Shown: piece by piece, positions 44,474 through 54,167 of the stretch
Layout: every line of letters starts with the position of its first letter
Numbering within the stretch: the first letter of the stretch is position 1
DNA from: Alteromonas halophila
Lineage (GTDB): Bacteria > Pseudomonadota > Gammaproteobacteria > Enterobacterales > Alteromonadaceae
NCBI RefSeq assembly: GCF_014651815.1
Contig: NZ_BMXP01000001.1
Coordinates: 399,934-463,933, forward strand
Length of the DNA stretch: 64,000 nucleotides
Reading direction: 5' to 3'
Translations under genes and position numbers: made by a program
Notes under the pieces: generated by a model
What the model was told of the DNA's origin: nothing
What the model saw: only the letters and a program-made list of their open reading frames with translations
Database searches by the model: none

Positions 44474-45871
44474 TCAGAAATTCGCACTGCCTGGTGTGCG
44501 CGGGAAGGGGATCACGTCACGCACGTTCTGCATGCCGGTGACATACGCCACCAGTCGCTCAAAGCCCAGGCCAAATCCGGCGTGAGGGACGGTGCCATAG
44601 CGGCGTAAATCGCGATACCAGGCATAATCTTCTTTTGATAAGCCCATGTCGTCAAGACGACGATCAAACACATCCAGTCGTTCTTCACGTTGTGAGCCAC
44701 CGATGATTTCACCGATACCCGGCGCAAGGACGTCCATCGCTGCCACGGTTTTATTGTCATCGTTAATGCGCATATAGAACGCTTTAATATCTTTCGGGTA
44801 GTTTTGCATGATAATCGGCGCTCCGACATGTTCTTCGGCCAGATAGCGCTCATGCTCTGATGACAGATCCACACCCCACTCGACAGGAAACTCAAACTGT
44901 TTGCCGCTGTTTTGCAGAATCTCGATGGCATCGGTGTAATCCATCCTGACAAACTCTGCATTGACCAGGTTTTCCAGACGGGATACGGCATCCTTATTAA
45001 TTCGCTGTGCAAAAAATGCCATGTCGTCAGCCCGCTCTTCCAGTACGGCTTTACACACGTACTTCAGCATGTCTTCTGCCAGTTGCGCGATATCTGCCAG
45101 CTCAGCAAACGCGACTTCCGGCTCAATCATCCAGAACTCCGCCAGGTGGCGCGACGTGTTGCTGTTTTCGGCGCGGAATGTCGGGCCAAAGGTATAGACC
45201 TTGGACATTGCGCTGCAATAGGTTTCAACGTTCAGCTGGCCAGAAACCGTCAGGTAGGTTTCCTTGCCGAAGAAGTCTTCACTGTAATCGACATTGCCTT
45301 TGTCATCACGCGGGAGGTTCATCATGTCCAGTGTGCTGACACGGAACAGTTCACCCGCCCCCTCAGTATCGCTGGCCGTGATCACCGGCGTGCTTATCCA
45401 GTAATAGCCGTGCTCGTGAAAGAAGCGGTGCAGGGCCTGTGACAGACAGTTGCGAATACGGGTCACTGCACCAATCACATTGGTACGGGGACGCAGGTGC
45501 GCAAACTCGCGCAGGTATTCAATGGAGTGACGCTTGGCAGCCATCGGGTAGGTGTCCGGGTTTTCTACCCAGCCTATAACTTCTATGCTTTGCGCCTCGA
45601 TTTCGAGCGACTGCCCGGCGCCCTGTGATTCTTTTACTGTGCCTGTGACAGCCAGTGAACAGCCTGTCGTAAGGCGCTGGACATCCGCATAGTTAGACAG
45701 GGTATTGAGGGCTACAACCTGAATGGGATCGAAGCAACTGCCATCGTGCAGTGCAATAAACGACAGCCCTGCTTTGGAGTCACGGCGGGTCCGTACCCAG
45801 CCTTTCACTGTCACTGATTCGCCTTGTGCGTACTTGCCTTTGAGTACGTCGACAACGGGCGTATGCGTCAT
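44474..45871 (-). CDS. asnS: Asparaginyl-tRNA synthetase
   Basis: 465 residues (E. coli 466). ATG 45871 is behind GGAG; the open frame extends 50 codons further upstream but lacks homology there. N-terminal OB-fold ([26 protein letters not shown]). Class II core with motif 1 ([23 protein letters not shown]), motif 2 ([25 protein letters not shown]) and motif 3 ([18 protein letters not shown]). The Asn-specific FPRTPG end is present. It charges tRNA-Asn directly, so the organism need not use the amidotransferase route for asparagine. Confidence 0.98.
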   Translation of the reverse strand: MTHTPVVDVLKGKYAQGESVTVKGWVRTRRDSKAGLSFIALHDGSCFDPIQVVALNTLSNYADVQRLTTGCSLAVTGTVKESQGAGQSLEIEAQSIEVIGWVENPDTYPMAAKRHSIEYLREFAHLRPRTNVIGAVTRIRNCLSQALHRFFHEHGYYWISTPVITASDTEGAGELFRVSTLDMMNLPRDDKGNVDYSEDFFGKETYLTVSGQLNVETYCSAMSKVYTFGPTFRAENSNTSRHLAEFWMIEPEVAFAELADIAQLAEDMLKYVCKAVLEERADDMAFFAQRINKDAVSRLENLVNAEFVRMDYTDAIEILQNSGKQFEFPVEWGVDLSSEHERYLAEEHVGAPIIMQNYPKDIKAFYMRINDDNKTVAAMDVLAPGIGEIIGGSQREERLDVFDRRLDDMGLSKEDYAWYRDLRRYGTVPHAGFGLGFERLVAYVTGMQNVRDVIPFPRTPGSANF

Positions 45872-46121
45872 GTCTCTTTCTCCGTTAGTTAAAACTTTTC
45901 TCCGCTGCCGTATCTTCGCACACTCATCAAACCGAATACACCGTGTCGGGCACTTTGTAAAAGGCCTGCTGTCGGAGTATAAGTGATAGTGCAGATCGCA
46001 TATGCCTGGCGATGTGAACACACGAAAGTGCTGTCTCGTATATTCTAAGAGATATTGCAGCTATACAGATGCAGGCTAGTATACTCAACCAACGCATGGA
46101 TACCAGAGTTTGGGATGACAA

Positions 46122-46508
46122 ATGGGCAATAAAAACACAATTTCCACACAGTCAGACCGGCGGCAGTTGCCACGCAGGCAGGACATGGTTTACCGGGGCG
46201 TCATCACATTAAACGTGATTGCCTGGCTGATGCTGGTGGTCGCACTTATTTTGTTTCATTTCGCCCGGCCCGACTTTGTCAGTGGTGTTCAGCAGTACTG
46301 GGGGATTGAAGGCGACACAGCCTGGTCACAGGGCTATTTGACAGCACTGCAGGGAACACTGCTGGTCTGTGTCGGACTGACATTGCTTAGTATGATCCTG
46401 CGCCGCCACCGGACACGGCGTCAGGCGGACCGGTTTGGTGCAAACCTTTTCATTCTTGCACTACTTGCCGCCATAAGCCTTATTATGATCAATACAATCT
46501 CTCCCTGA
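46122..46508 (+). CDS. Hypothetical membrane protein
   Basis: 128 residues. A charged N-terminal tail (about 1-24, QSDRRQLPRRQD) precedes three predicted membrane segments (about 26-47, 70-92, 105-125). The ribosome site is weak. It is divergent from asnS and convergent with the antiporter gene. I recognise it as a type of conserved membrane protein in Alteromonas-like genomes but cannot assign a family. Confidence 0.6.
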   Translation: MGNKNTISTQSDRRQLPRRQDMVYRGVITLNVIAWLMLVVALILFHFARPDFVSGVQQYWGIEGDTAWSQGYLTALQGTLLVCVGLTLLSMILRRHRTRRQADRFGANLFILALLAAISLIMINTISP

Positions 46509-46553
46509 GTGAACGGGTACCCATGAGCGCACCCGTTGTGTTTGCTTGTCTGT

Positions 46554-47525
46554 CTAGTTAATAAATGCGCTGTTGATCAGAATAACGGTGTAGATAATAT
46601 ACGCGACGGTAAACGCGCCTCCTTCCAGACGGTTCAGGCGACCCTGCCCACGAATGCCGATGCAAAAAATGAAGAGGGCCACGGTGCTGGCCAGCATGAC
46701 CAGAATATCGCGGTATAAAAAGTCACTGGTGACGGTCATCGGCTGGATCATGCCGGCGATACCCACCACCGCGAGGGTATTAAACATATTGGAGCCAATC
46801 ACATTGCCCAGCGCCAGGTCATGTTCGCCTTTTTTGACTGCCATCAGCGATGAAGCCAGTTCGGGCAGGGAGGTGCCAATGGCGATAATCGTCAGGCCAA
46901 TAACCGTATCGCTGACGCCGAAGAAGGTGGCCACCTCGACCGCGCCCCAGACCAGGATCCGCGAACTAGCGATAAGTGCCAGCAAGCCAACCAGTAACCA
47001 CACCACATGCGTTTTTACTGGGTCCTTATCGTTACGCAACTCTTCGCTGTATTCATCTGACAGCGCATCTTTGCCACCCCGGATGCCTTGCCAGATGCTC
47101 CAGGAAATAAGCAGAATAAACAGCCCCATTAGTGAGAATGCGTCGTCTTTTGACAGTTGCATGTCCAGCAACTGCCAGGCCGCAAAAAAGGTAATGCCGA
47201 GCAGTACCGGAATTTCTTTTCGTATAATTTCAGAGCGTACGGCAATTGGGCTGATGAGCGCAGTAAGGCCCAGGATCAACAAAATGTTGGCGATGTTCGA
47301 GCCAAATGCGTTGCCCAGCGCGATGCCTGAGTTGCCCTGAACGGCGGCAAAGATAGACACGATAATTTCCGGCGCGGACGTGCCAAACCCGATAATTAGC
47401 ATGCCGATGAGCAATGGCGAGACACCGAAGTGATTTGCGACCGCTGCAGCGCCTCCCACAAACTTACCGGCACTCCACAGTAAAACCGGCAGGCCAATGA
47501 TGATGGCAAGACTGGCAAGAATCAT
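46554..47525 (-). CDS. yrbG: Calcium/sodium antiporter (YrbG family)
   Basis: 323 residues (E. coli YrbG 325). Ten membrane segments in two inverted halves, with the alpha-repeat motifs IGFGTSAPEIIVSIFAA and AIGTSLPELASSLMA plus GNAFGSNIANILLILG and GNVIGSNMFNTLAVVG. These Glu-bearing repeats bind Ca2+. It belongs to the CaCA superfamily (K+-independent Na+/Ca2+ exchangers). It is monocistronic with no neighbour of related function. Confidence 0.92.
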   Translation of the reverse strand: MILASLAIIIGLPVLLWSAGKFVGGAAAVANHFGVSPLLIGMLIIGFGTSAPEIIVSIFAAVQGNSGIALGNAFGSNIANILLILGLTALISPIAVRSEIIRKEIPVLLGITFFAAWQLLDMQLSKDDAFSLMGLFILLISWSIWQGIRGGKDALSDEYSEELRNDKDPVKTHVVWLLVGLLALIASSRILVWGAVEVATFFGVSDTVIGLTIIAIGTSLPELASSLMAVKKGEHDLALGNVIGSNMFNTLAVVGIAGMIQPMTVTSDFLYRDILVMLASTVALFIFCIGIRGQGRLNRLEGGAFTVAYIIYTVILINSAFIN

Positions 47526-47738
47526 AACTACTCCTAGAGGCTACCTGATTTATGACCTGGTGCTGTTACCGTGACCCAAATCAGATTTTATTGTCTTAAC
47601 GATGAAAAAATCCCGTGCGCAAAGCGCTATGCAAAACAGAGATTTGCAGTAAACTCGCGATCACGGACGGACTGGTGAATGCGCCAGAACCGAACCCTAA
47701 AGTTTAACTTATTCAGCTATTTATAGAAGCGTTTTTAT

Positions 47739-49217
47739 ATGCACAACACCCTTATTGTGGTCGACGACCCGACACTGTTCAATGAAACGGGTCTGACGGT
47801 ACTGACGTTTGACAGCTATCTGTCTGACTTTCCGAAAAAGGACGAACCGAAAACCCGGGTCATTAACCTGTGTGATACGTCGCACTACCTCAGTGAGGGC
47901 TACTATTGCTCGCTTCTGGCGCAGGCGAGAAACCATGTTGTGCTTCCCAGCGTCAATACTATTAATGACTTACGTAGTGACAGTGATGGTCAGATCGGTC
48001 AGATTCCGATTCCAGGGCATATTTCTGTTCCCAAAGAGGCACAAAGCGGTGCGCCATTTATGGTTTTCTTTGGTGAAACGGACACGCCGGCATTAAAACG
48101 CCTCGCCCGTCTGGCGTTTGAAAGCTACCCCTGCCCGGTGCTGGAAGTTACCCTCCATGCAACCAGTGCCGATGGTTCTGCACCGATGTCGCAGCGCGTT
48201 GAATTTATGACCTGCACTCCGCAGGCGCTGACGCAGCTGAGCGGCGCGCTTCAGCAACGCTGTATTGCAGCAATTGGCAAGTATACCCAAAAGCAATGGC
48301 GCGCGTCGCGCAAAGGCAAACCAGCGCGCTGGGATATGGCCATTCTGGTGAATCCGGCTGAGCCCACACCGCCAAGCGATCAGAAAGCATTACGCCAGTT
48401 TGTTAAAGCGGCAGAAAACGCAGGATTTCAGGCTGATGTGGTGCAGCGTCTGTCTCCGGAAGAACTGGGGCATTATGATGCGTTGTTCATTCGCGAGACC
48501 ACCGCCATTGATCATCATACTTACCGGCTGGCCAGAGCGGCAGAGCGAGAAGGCATTGTCGTGATGGATGACACACAATCGATTTTACGCTGCTGTAATA
48601 AGGTGTATTTGCAGGACGCATTTACTTATCACAATGTGCCTGCACCGAAAGCGCAGTTTGTTTCCAGCGCGGATGAGGCGACCTGTGCGCTGCTAATCGA
48701 CACTTTTGGATTGCCGCTGGTGTTAAAACTGCCGGAAAGTTCGTTTTCCCGTGGCGTGCACAAAGCGCAGTCCGCTGACGAACTGAAACACTACCTGACC
48801 GACATGCTGAAAGTATCGGCGCTGGTGCTGGTTCAGGAATACATTTATACCGAGTTTGACTGGCGAATAGGTATGCTGGCCGGTAAGCCGATCTACGCCT
48901 GTCAGTACTTTATGGCGCGCAATCACTGGCAAATTTATCATCACGAAGGCGAGCGCTTCAGCTCGGGTGATTTCAAAACCATGCCAACCTTTGAGGTGCC
49001 TAAGCCGGTACTCAATGCCGCCATTAAAGCGGCAAAAACTGTTGGTGATGGCCTGTACGGCGTCGACATTAAACAGTCGGGGAATAAAGTGTACGTTATT
49101 GAAGTGAATGACAATCCAAGCATAGATGCAGGGATAGAAGATAAATACCTGGGTAAAGAGTTATATGCACTCATTATGCAGGAATTTGCCAGCCGTCTGG
49201 AGCGCCGGGGCCGATGA
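47739..49217 (+). CDS. RLAN-domain RimK-type ATP-grasp ligase
   Basis: 492 residues. The N-terminal part (about 1-150) looks like the RimK-like ATP-grasp N-terminal (RLAN) domain. It is followed by a pre-ATP-grasp region (about 180-290) and the ATP-grasp fold (about 290-485) with VLKLPESSFSRGV, LVQEYIYTEFDWRIGMLAGKP and the Mg-binding end VIEVNDNPSIDAG. RimK-type enzymes join an amino acid (often Glu) to a protein or peptide carboxylate. Its stop overlaps by four bases the start of the GNAT/C39 fusion, so the two are translationally coupled. The two-gene arrangement was predicted in comparative studies of amidoligases; I know of no biochemical characterisation. Substrate unknown. Confidence 0.88.
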   Translation: MHNTLIVVDDPTLFNETGLTVLTFDSYLSDFPKKDEPKTRVINLCDTSHYLSEGYYCSLLAQARNHVVLPSVNTINDLRSDSDGQIGQIPIPGHISVPKEAQSGAPFMVFFGETDTPALKRLARLAFESYPCPVLEVTLHATSADGSAPMSQRVEFMTCTPQALTQLSGALQQRCIAAIGKYTQKQWRASRKGKPARWDMAILVNPAEPTPPSDQKALRQFVKAAENAGFQADVVQRLSPEELGHYDALFIRETTAIDHHTYRLARAAEREGIVVMDDTQSILRCCNKVYLQDAFTYHNVPAPKAQFVSSADEATCALLIDTFGLPLVLKLPESSFSRGVHKAQSADELKHYLTDMLKVSALVLVQEYIYTEFDWRIGMLAGKPIYACQYFMARNHWQIYHHEGERFSSGDFKTMPTFEVPKPVLNAAIKAAKTVGDGLYGVDIKQSGNKVYVIEVNDNPSIDAGIEDKYLGKELYALIMQEFASRLERRGR

Positions 49218-50374
49218 ACGCGCGTCCGGAACACCGCGCGTCAGAAGCCGACGACATTGTGCTGCGTGCGGCGCAGCCGGCGGATCTGGAGGCACTCGTC
49301 GCCATTGAAAATCGCTGCTTCAGCACCGACCGGCTAAGTCGGCGCAGACTCAGGTATTACATTGAAGCATCACATGCCGTGATGATGGTCGCTGTCCAGC
49401 CTGACGCAGCAAAAGGCGCCTCGGTGACAGGGTATGCTCTGTTGTTACTGCGCAGAGGCACGCAGCTTACCCGACTTTATTCTGTAGCCGTGTTGCCGGA
49501 AGCGCGGGGCCGGGGACTGGCAGAAAAGCTGATTGTGGCGCTTGAGGAGCGGGCGCTTGCGAAGGGAAAGCGCTTTATGCGACTGGAAGTGGCGAGCAAC
49601 AATATAAGCGCGATCGCCCTGTATGAACGGCTCGGCTTCCACCGTTTTGGTTTGTATCCCGATTACTACGATGATCACAGTGATGCGTTGCGGATGCAGA
49701 AAACCCTTGTCAATACTGGTGGTACGTGCCGCCAGCCGCCTTATCCCTGGTATCAGCAAACCACGGAATTTACCTGTGGGCCAGCTGCTCTGATGATGGC
49801 GCTCAGTGAACTTGGCCATGCACTGCCCATGACACAGCACAGCGAGCTCACTGTGTGGCGGCGCGCCACAACCATCTATATGACATCAGGACACGGAGGC
49901 TGCCACCCCATCGGTCTGGCTTTGGCGGCAGCGGATCATGGTGTTACTGCAGAGGTGTGGCTGAATGCCGGTTTGCCGCTGTTCGTTGAAGGGGTTCGCA
50001 ATAAGGACAAGAAGAAAGTGCTGACGTTTGTGGAGAACAGCTTTGAATCAGAAGCGAAGGCGCAGCACATCCCAGTCCAGCAGTTTGACTGGAAACTGGA
50101 TGATCTTATTAACGCAATGGACGAGGGTGCAAAGCCCGTTTGTCTTATCAGTACCTACGCGTTTGATCGTAAAAAAGCGCCACACTGGGTAACGGTAACG
50201 GGGTATGACAGGCACAATGTCTACCTGCATGATCCTGATGCCGACGGCAGGCCTCCGGTCGAGTGCCAGCATCTGCCCGTTGCCAGGGAAGATTTCATGC
50301 GTCTGGCCAGCTACGGTCAACGCAAAGTGCGTGCGCTGGTGCTACTGCGTGACAGGCGCACAAGCAAAGCATGA
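49214..50374 (+). CDS. GNAT acetyltransferase fused to a C39-like cysteine peptidase
   Basis: 386 residues. N-terminal GNAT domain (about 14-165): RLYSVAVLPEARGRGLAEKL with acetyl-CoA loop ARGRGLA, and VASNNISAIALYERLGF. C-terminal papain/C39-like domain (about 175-385, DUF3335 type): Gln181-182 and nucleophile Cys188 in YQQTTEFTCGPAAL, His324 in APHWVTVTGY, and Asp340 in YLHDPD. Such peptidases process leader peptides or cleave small peptides. Coupled directly after the ATP-grasp ligase, it suggests a pathway in which an amino acid or peptide is ligated, acetylated and trimmed. Function inferred, not known. Confidence 0.87.
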   Translation: MNARPEHRASEADDIVLRAAQPADLEALVAIENRCFSTDRLSRRRLRYYIEASHAVMMVAVQPDAAKGASVTGYALLLLRRGTQLTRLYSVAVLPEARGRGLAEKLIVALEERALAKGKRFMRLEVASNNISAIALYERLGFHRFGLYPDYYDDHSDALRMQKTLVNTGGTCRQPPYPWYQQTTEFTCGPAALMMALSELGHALPMTQHSELTVWRRATTIYMTSGHGGCHPIGLALAAADHGVTAEVWLNAGLPLFVEGVRNKDKKKVLTFVENSFESEAKAQHIPVQQFDWKLDDLINAMDEGAKPVCLISTYAFDRKKAPHWVTVTGYDRHNVYLHDPDADGRPPVECQHLPVAREDFMRLASYGQRKVRALVLLRDRRTSKA

Positions 50375-50433
50375 AGATCCTGCAGCGGCTGTACCTGCCA
50401 CCGCAGGGTCAATCCGGGGCGTGGCGTGGATGA

Positions 50434-50715
50434 CTAATGTCGCGCCTGCGATTGCTGAACCTGGGTATTGAGGTTATCGAGTTGTGACACCATACTCTGC
50501 AACTCGCCGACGGTGCCTGAGAAGGTGGTCGGTTTATTGCTGGCCGAGCCTTTGGCCGCATGATCGAACAAACTGCCGGCATCAAAACAGGCGGTTTTCG
50601 CAGTAAGCGCGTTCCATTCGCTCAGCAGCGACGAGGGGATACAGTGACGTTTTGCCATCAATTTGTCTCTGATTTGCAACACTCTGCCTACTAATAACGT
50701 TGCTTCACTAGTCAT
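50434..50715 (-). CDS. Small hypothetical protein
   Basis: 93 residues, soluble and mainly helical. The C-terminal segment (GELQSMVSQLDNLNTQVQQ) is coiled-coil-like. One pair of cysteines is present (RHC; TACF). Ribosome site AAGG is near ATG 50715. It is convergent with the GNAT/C39 gene 60 bases away. No family recognised. Confidence 0.45.
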   Translation of the reverse strand: MTSEATLLVGRVLQIRDKLMAKRHCIPSSLLSEWNALTAKTACFDAGSLFDHAAKGSASNKPTTFSGTVGELQSMVSQLDNLNTQVQQSQARH

Positions 50716-51002
50716 CTTTTTTACCTTACTAACAGCTTACTTCATTCCAGCCCTCATAAACCGGGCTGATAACATCAGTGTAGTCGATGAACCGGCCCTG
50801 TGAGGTACATACTCAAATGGATAAGTAGCAAAAATGATACCTGAATGAAAATTAAGCAGGCGAAGAGGGTGGGAAGATCAGGATTCGGCAGATGAGGCGG
50901 GCTGCGAGCGTGTAGTGTGTTGCATGCGTGTTTGGCCCGACATGGCGGGGGTATAGCAATTGCAATGTCAGGTTGCACGCGAACCCGCGCTCAGCGCATC
51001 CA

Positions 51003-51542
51003 TCAGGCTGATTGGGAATACTGCTTTTTGCGATGATGGTGTCGATACAGCTTCACACAGCCACATGCACCAAGGTAGGGCAGCCAGATCAGTAAATTTA
51101 ACAGGATTGCGGTAATGACACTGTAAATTATGGCTGCTGGCGTAAGTGGTACCGAAGGGGAGAAGTTATCCAGCACCCGTTTCAGAGTGGCCGCGTGCGC
51201 CGGATTAAACATATACCAAGCCTGCTCGTAATAATGCCCCTGTTGCAGTGTTTGCATGGCAGTTTGCATCGCCGCCAGCTGCTCGAGTGTTGCCCGCTTA
51301 TTTTCTGCATCGGCGCGGATCAGCGCTTCGGGATTTTGCTCAAGTGCGGAAATCATACTTTCAACTGACGGGTAGCCGAAATCATCTGCCAGACGCTGAT
51401 AACCCGACACCTGCTGCTGACTGGCGTCAATGTAGCCGCTTAAATACTGACGGTAATGATCAGCGAGAATGGGAATTTGCAGCGCAACCAGCAACAGCGC
51501 TGAAAAAATCAGCTTGTCGGCTAAGCGAATGACGATTCCCAT
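51003..51542 (-). CDS. DUF2937 family membrane protein
   Basis: 179 residues from ATG 51542 (AGGAG five bases upstream). N-terminal membrane segment (about 9-26, FSALLLVALQIPILADHY) and a C-terminal one (about 135-160, PAAIIYSVITAILLNLLIWL) flank a helical extracytoplasmic region. The motifs LQIPILADHYRQYLSGYIDASQQQVSGYQRLADDF and LSPAAI/PLTPAAIIYS fit DUF2937. Family function is unknown; members occur in Shewanella, Vibrio and Alteromonas. The gap to the preceding gene (50716-51002) contains no element I recognise. Confidence 0.8.
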   Translation of the reverse strand: MGIVIRLADKLIFSALLLVALQIPILADHYRQYLSGYIDASQQQVSGYQRLADDFGYPSVESMISALEQNPEALIRADAENKRATLEQLAAMQTAMQTLQQGHYYEQAWYMFNPAHAATLKRVLDNFSPSVPLTPAAIIYSVITAILLNLLIWLPYLGACGCVKLYRHHHRKKQYSQSA

Positions 51543-51696
51543 AATTACTCCTGCTGGCTGAAGAGAGTGAAAGCGCACGCCTGCCCGCAAGTGTGGGCAT
51601 CACGCTGCGCGTATATTGCGGCCGTACAGCGCCCGCGCCGTTTGCGGAGGGCATGCTAACCGCATGTTCATCAGACTAGCAGACGTTGTGTCAGGG

Positions 51697-52971
51697 TTAC
51701 ACGCTTTGGCGCAGGGCATCATACATCGCTGATGTCAGTGTTTTACACTGGGCTTCGCTGATAATATACGGCGGCATTATATATACCAGTTTACCGAAGG
51801 GACGGATCCACACGCCGCTATTGACGAAATGACGCTGGATAGTGGCGACGTCCGCGGCCTGATGAGTTTCCACCACACCAATTGCGCCCAGAATGCGCAT
51901 ATCAGCGACAGCGGGCAGTGCCAGACAGGGCTTCAAGCCGTCGGTCAGCCACTGCTCAATACTGGCGACCTGCTGATGCCAGTGACCCTCATTGATAATA
52001 TCCAGGCTGGCACCGGCCACCGCGCAGGCCAGCGGGTTACCCATGTAGGTTGGTCCGTGCATAAACACGCCGGGTTCGCCCTGACAGACGCCCAGCGCTA
52101 CGTCATCGGTACACAGTGTGGCTGCCAGGGTCATGTAGCCCCCGGTCAGGGCTTTACCCAGACACATGATATCCGGGCTGATACCGGCATGTTCGCAGGC
52201 AAAGAGTTTACCGGTCCGGCCAAAGCCGGTGGCAATTTCATCACAAATCAGTAATACGTCGTACTGATCACATAACTGTCTTGCACGCTTCAGGTACTCT
52301 GGGTGGTAGATCCGCATGCCGCCGGCACCCTGTACCACCGGCTCAAGGATCATGGCTGCCATTTCATGATGGTGCTGTTCGAAGAGTTCCTGCAGGGGTA
52401 AAATATCGTCTTCACTGAAGGTCTGATCAAAGCGGGTTTGCGGTGCCGGCGCAAATATCTGCGTATTCAGTACGCTTGAAAACAGGCTGTGCATGCCGTT
52501 CACGGGATCGCAGACCGACATTGCGGCAAAGGTATCGCCGTGATAACCATTACGCGGACTGACGATACGGTGTTTTTCAGCGCGCCCCTGACAGGCCCAG
52601 TACTGAATGGCCATTTTAATCGCAACCTCGACCGAGACTGAGCCAGAGTCGGCAAGAAATACCCGCGACAGGCCGGGCGGTGCCATGTCGAGCAGCTTGC
52701 GGCACAGCGATACGGCGGGATCATGGGTCAGGCCACCGAACATGACGTGAGAAAATGCATCAATCTGCGCATGTGCGGCTTTGTTGAGTTGTGGGTGGTT
52801 ATAGCCATGAATAGCAGCCCACCAGCTGGACATACCGTCAATCAGGGTTTCGCCCGATGCCAGACTGATGGTTGCCCCTTCCGCGCCAGTAACTTCGTAA
52901 CAGGGAAGTGGTGACACCGATGAGGTGTAGGGGTGCCAGATGTGCTGTCGATCAAAATCAATATTGTTCAA
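51697..52971 (-). CDS. bioA: Adenosylmethionine-8-amino-7-oxononanoate aminotransferase
   Basis: 424 residues from TTG 52971 (E. coli BioA 429). The conserved start DFDRQHIWHPYTS lies five residues after it, and GGTGG is seven bases upstream. An ATG at 53031 would add 20 unconserved residues and sit on the bioB -10 element. PLP aminotransferase features: GMSSWWAAIHGYNHP, FLADSGSVSVEVA, RNGYHGDTFAAMS, DEIATGFGRTG, and Lys in CLGKALTGG. It makes DAPA from KAPA using S-adenosylmethionine. It is divergent from bioBFCD, the classical arrangement. Confidence 0.95.
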   Translation of the reverse strand: MNNIDFDRQHIWHPYTSSVSPLPCYEVTGAEGATISLASGETLIDGMSSWWAAIHGYNHPQLNKAAHAQIDAFSHVMFGGLTHDPAVSLCRKLLDMAPPGLSRVFLADSGSVSVEVAIKMAIQYWACQGRAEKHRIVSPRNGYHGDTFAAMSVCDPVNGMHSLFSSVLNTQIFAPAPQTRFDQTFSEDDILPLQELFEQHHHEMAAMILEPVVQGAGGMRIYHPEYLKRARQLCDQYDVLLICDEIATGFGRTGKLFACEHAGISPDIMCLGKALTGGYMTLAATLCTDDVALGVCQGEPGVFMHGPTYMGNPLACAVAGASLDIINEGHWHQQVASIEQWLTDGLKPCLALPAVADMRILGAIGVVETHQAADVATIQRHFVNSGVWIRPFGKLVYIMPPYIISEAQCKTLTSAMYDALRQSV

Positions 52972-53008
52972 AATGTAACCACCAGTAAAGGTTTGCAATT
53001 GGTCAGAG

Positions 53009-53036
53009 TTGACAAGTCGAGTGACGCGCATAGACT
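53009..53036 (+). promoter_or_regulatory. Likely promoter of bioBFCD
   Basis: TTGACA (53009-53014), 16-base spacer, TAGACT (53031-53036); start near 53043, 27 bases before bioB. It overlaps the divergent bioA control region. A clean BirA operator (TTGTAAACC-N15/16-GGTTTACAA) is not seen; only half-site-like GGTTTGCAA (about 52990) and AGTTGACAAG occur. Confidence 0.6.
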
Positions 53037-53069
53037 AAGCCAGCATTCATCATTAGTAAAGGACAGGCC

Positions 53070-54167
53070 ATGACCGCCGTGCCACGTACTCCCCAGCAAG
53101 CAGAGATTCGCCATGACTGGACAAAGCAGGAAGTTGATGCGTTATTTGCTATGCCATTTAACGACCTGGTCTTCAAAGCGCAAAGCATTCACCGTGAGTA
53201 TTTTAATCCCAATGAAGTGCAGGTCAGCACCCTGTTGTCGATAAAAACCGGCGCCTGCCCTGAGGATTGCAAATACTGCCCGCAAAGTGCCCGATATGAT
53301 ACCGGCCTGGAAAAAGAACGCCTGCTCGAAATAGAAAAAGTACTGGAGCGGGCCCGTGAGGCAAAACAGGTTGGCTCAACCCGTTTTTGCATGGGGGCGG
53401 CCTGGCGAAACCCGAAAGACCGCGACATGCCGTACGTACTCAAAATGGTGCGTGAAGTGAAAAAGCTGGGCTTGGAAACCTGCATGACGCTGGGTATGCT
53501 GAGCCGCGAACAGGCGGTGGCACTCAAACAGGCCGGACTGGATTACTATAATCATAATCTGGACACCTCGCCGGAATATTATGGCGATATTATTACCACC
53601 CGTACCTATGATGATCGCCTGAATACACTTGAAAATGTGCGCTCAGCCGGTATGAACGTATGCTCCGGCGGAATTGTAGGTATGGGCGAGAGTGCCGGTG
53701 ATCGTTCAAGCCTGCTGATGCAACTGGCTAACCTGCCAGAGCATCCGCAGAGTGTACCGATTAATATGCTGGTAAAAGTGAAAGGCACACCCATGGAAAA
53801 TGTTGACGATCTGGAGCCGTTTGAGTTCATTCGTACCATTGCGGTAGCCAGAATTATGATGCCGGCAGCGCATGTGCGACTGTCTGCGGGGCGTGAAGAC
53901 ATGAATGAGCAGATGCAGTCTTTGTGTTTTCTTGCCGGCGCGAATTCCGTGTTCTACGGCTGCAAACTTCTGACCACCAAAAACCCCGATACCCACGAAG
54001 ATGTAATGCTGTTTAAAAAACTGGGGATCAATACTGAACGAGGCCGCGAATTTTCTGATGAAGCGCACGAACAGGTGCTGGAAGAAGAGCTTATGCAGGC
54101 ACAGCAGCCTGATAAGACACTGTTTTACGATGCAACTGCGCCACGCGTTGCGGATACACAACAATAA
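53070..54167 (+). CDS. bioB: Biotin synthase
   Basis: 365 residues (E. coli 346). Radical SAM motif [13 protein letters not shown] provides the [4Fe-4S] cluster cysteines; the [11 protein letters not shown] and GGIVGMGE motifs, and the [24 protein letters not shown] region follow. The additional [2Fe-2S] cluster site Arg is in VRLSAGRE. It inserts sulfur into dethiobiotin. It heads bioBFCD and overlaps bioF by one base (TAATG). Confidence 0.98.
   Translation: MTAVPRTPQQAEIRHDWTKQEVDALFAMPFNDLVFKAQSIHREYFNPNEVQVSTLLSIKTGACPEDCKYCPQSARYDTGLEKERLLEIEKVLERAREAKQVGSTRFCMGAAWRNPKDRDMPYVLKMVREVKKLGLETCMTLGMLSREQAVALKQAGLDYYNHNLDTSPEYYGDIITTRTYDDRLNTLENVRSAGMNVCSGGIVGMGESAGDRSSLLMQLANLPEHPQSVPINMLVKVKGTPMENVDDLEPFEFIRTIAVARIMMPAAHVRLSAGREDMNEQMQSLCFLAGANSVFYGCKLLTTKNPDTHEDVMLFKKLGINTERGREFSDEAHEQVLEEELMQAQQPDKTLFYDATAPRVADTQQ

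Noticed and set aside
45872..46021. N-terminal extension of asnS
   Set aside because: The 50 extra codons have no homology and the ATG at 45871 has a good ribosome site, giving the usual length of 465.
52972..53031. Longer bioA form starting at ATG 53031
   Set aside because: The extra 20 residues are unconserved and the ATG lies on the bioB -10 element; TTG 52971 fits the family start.
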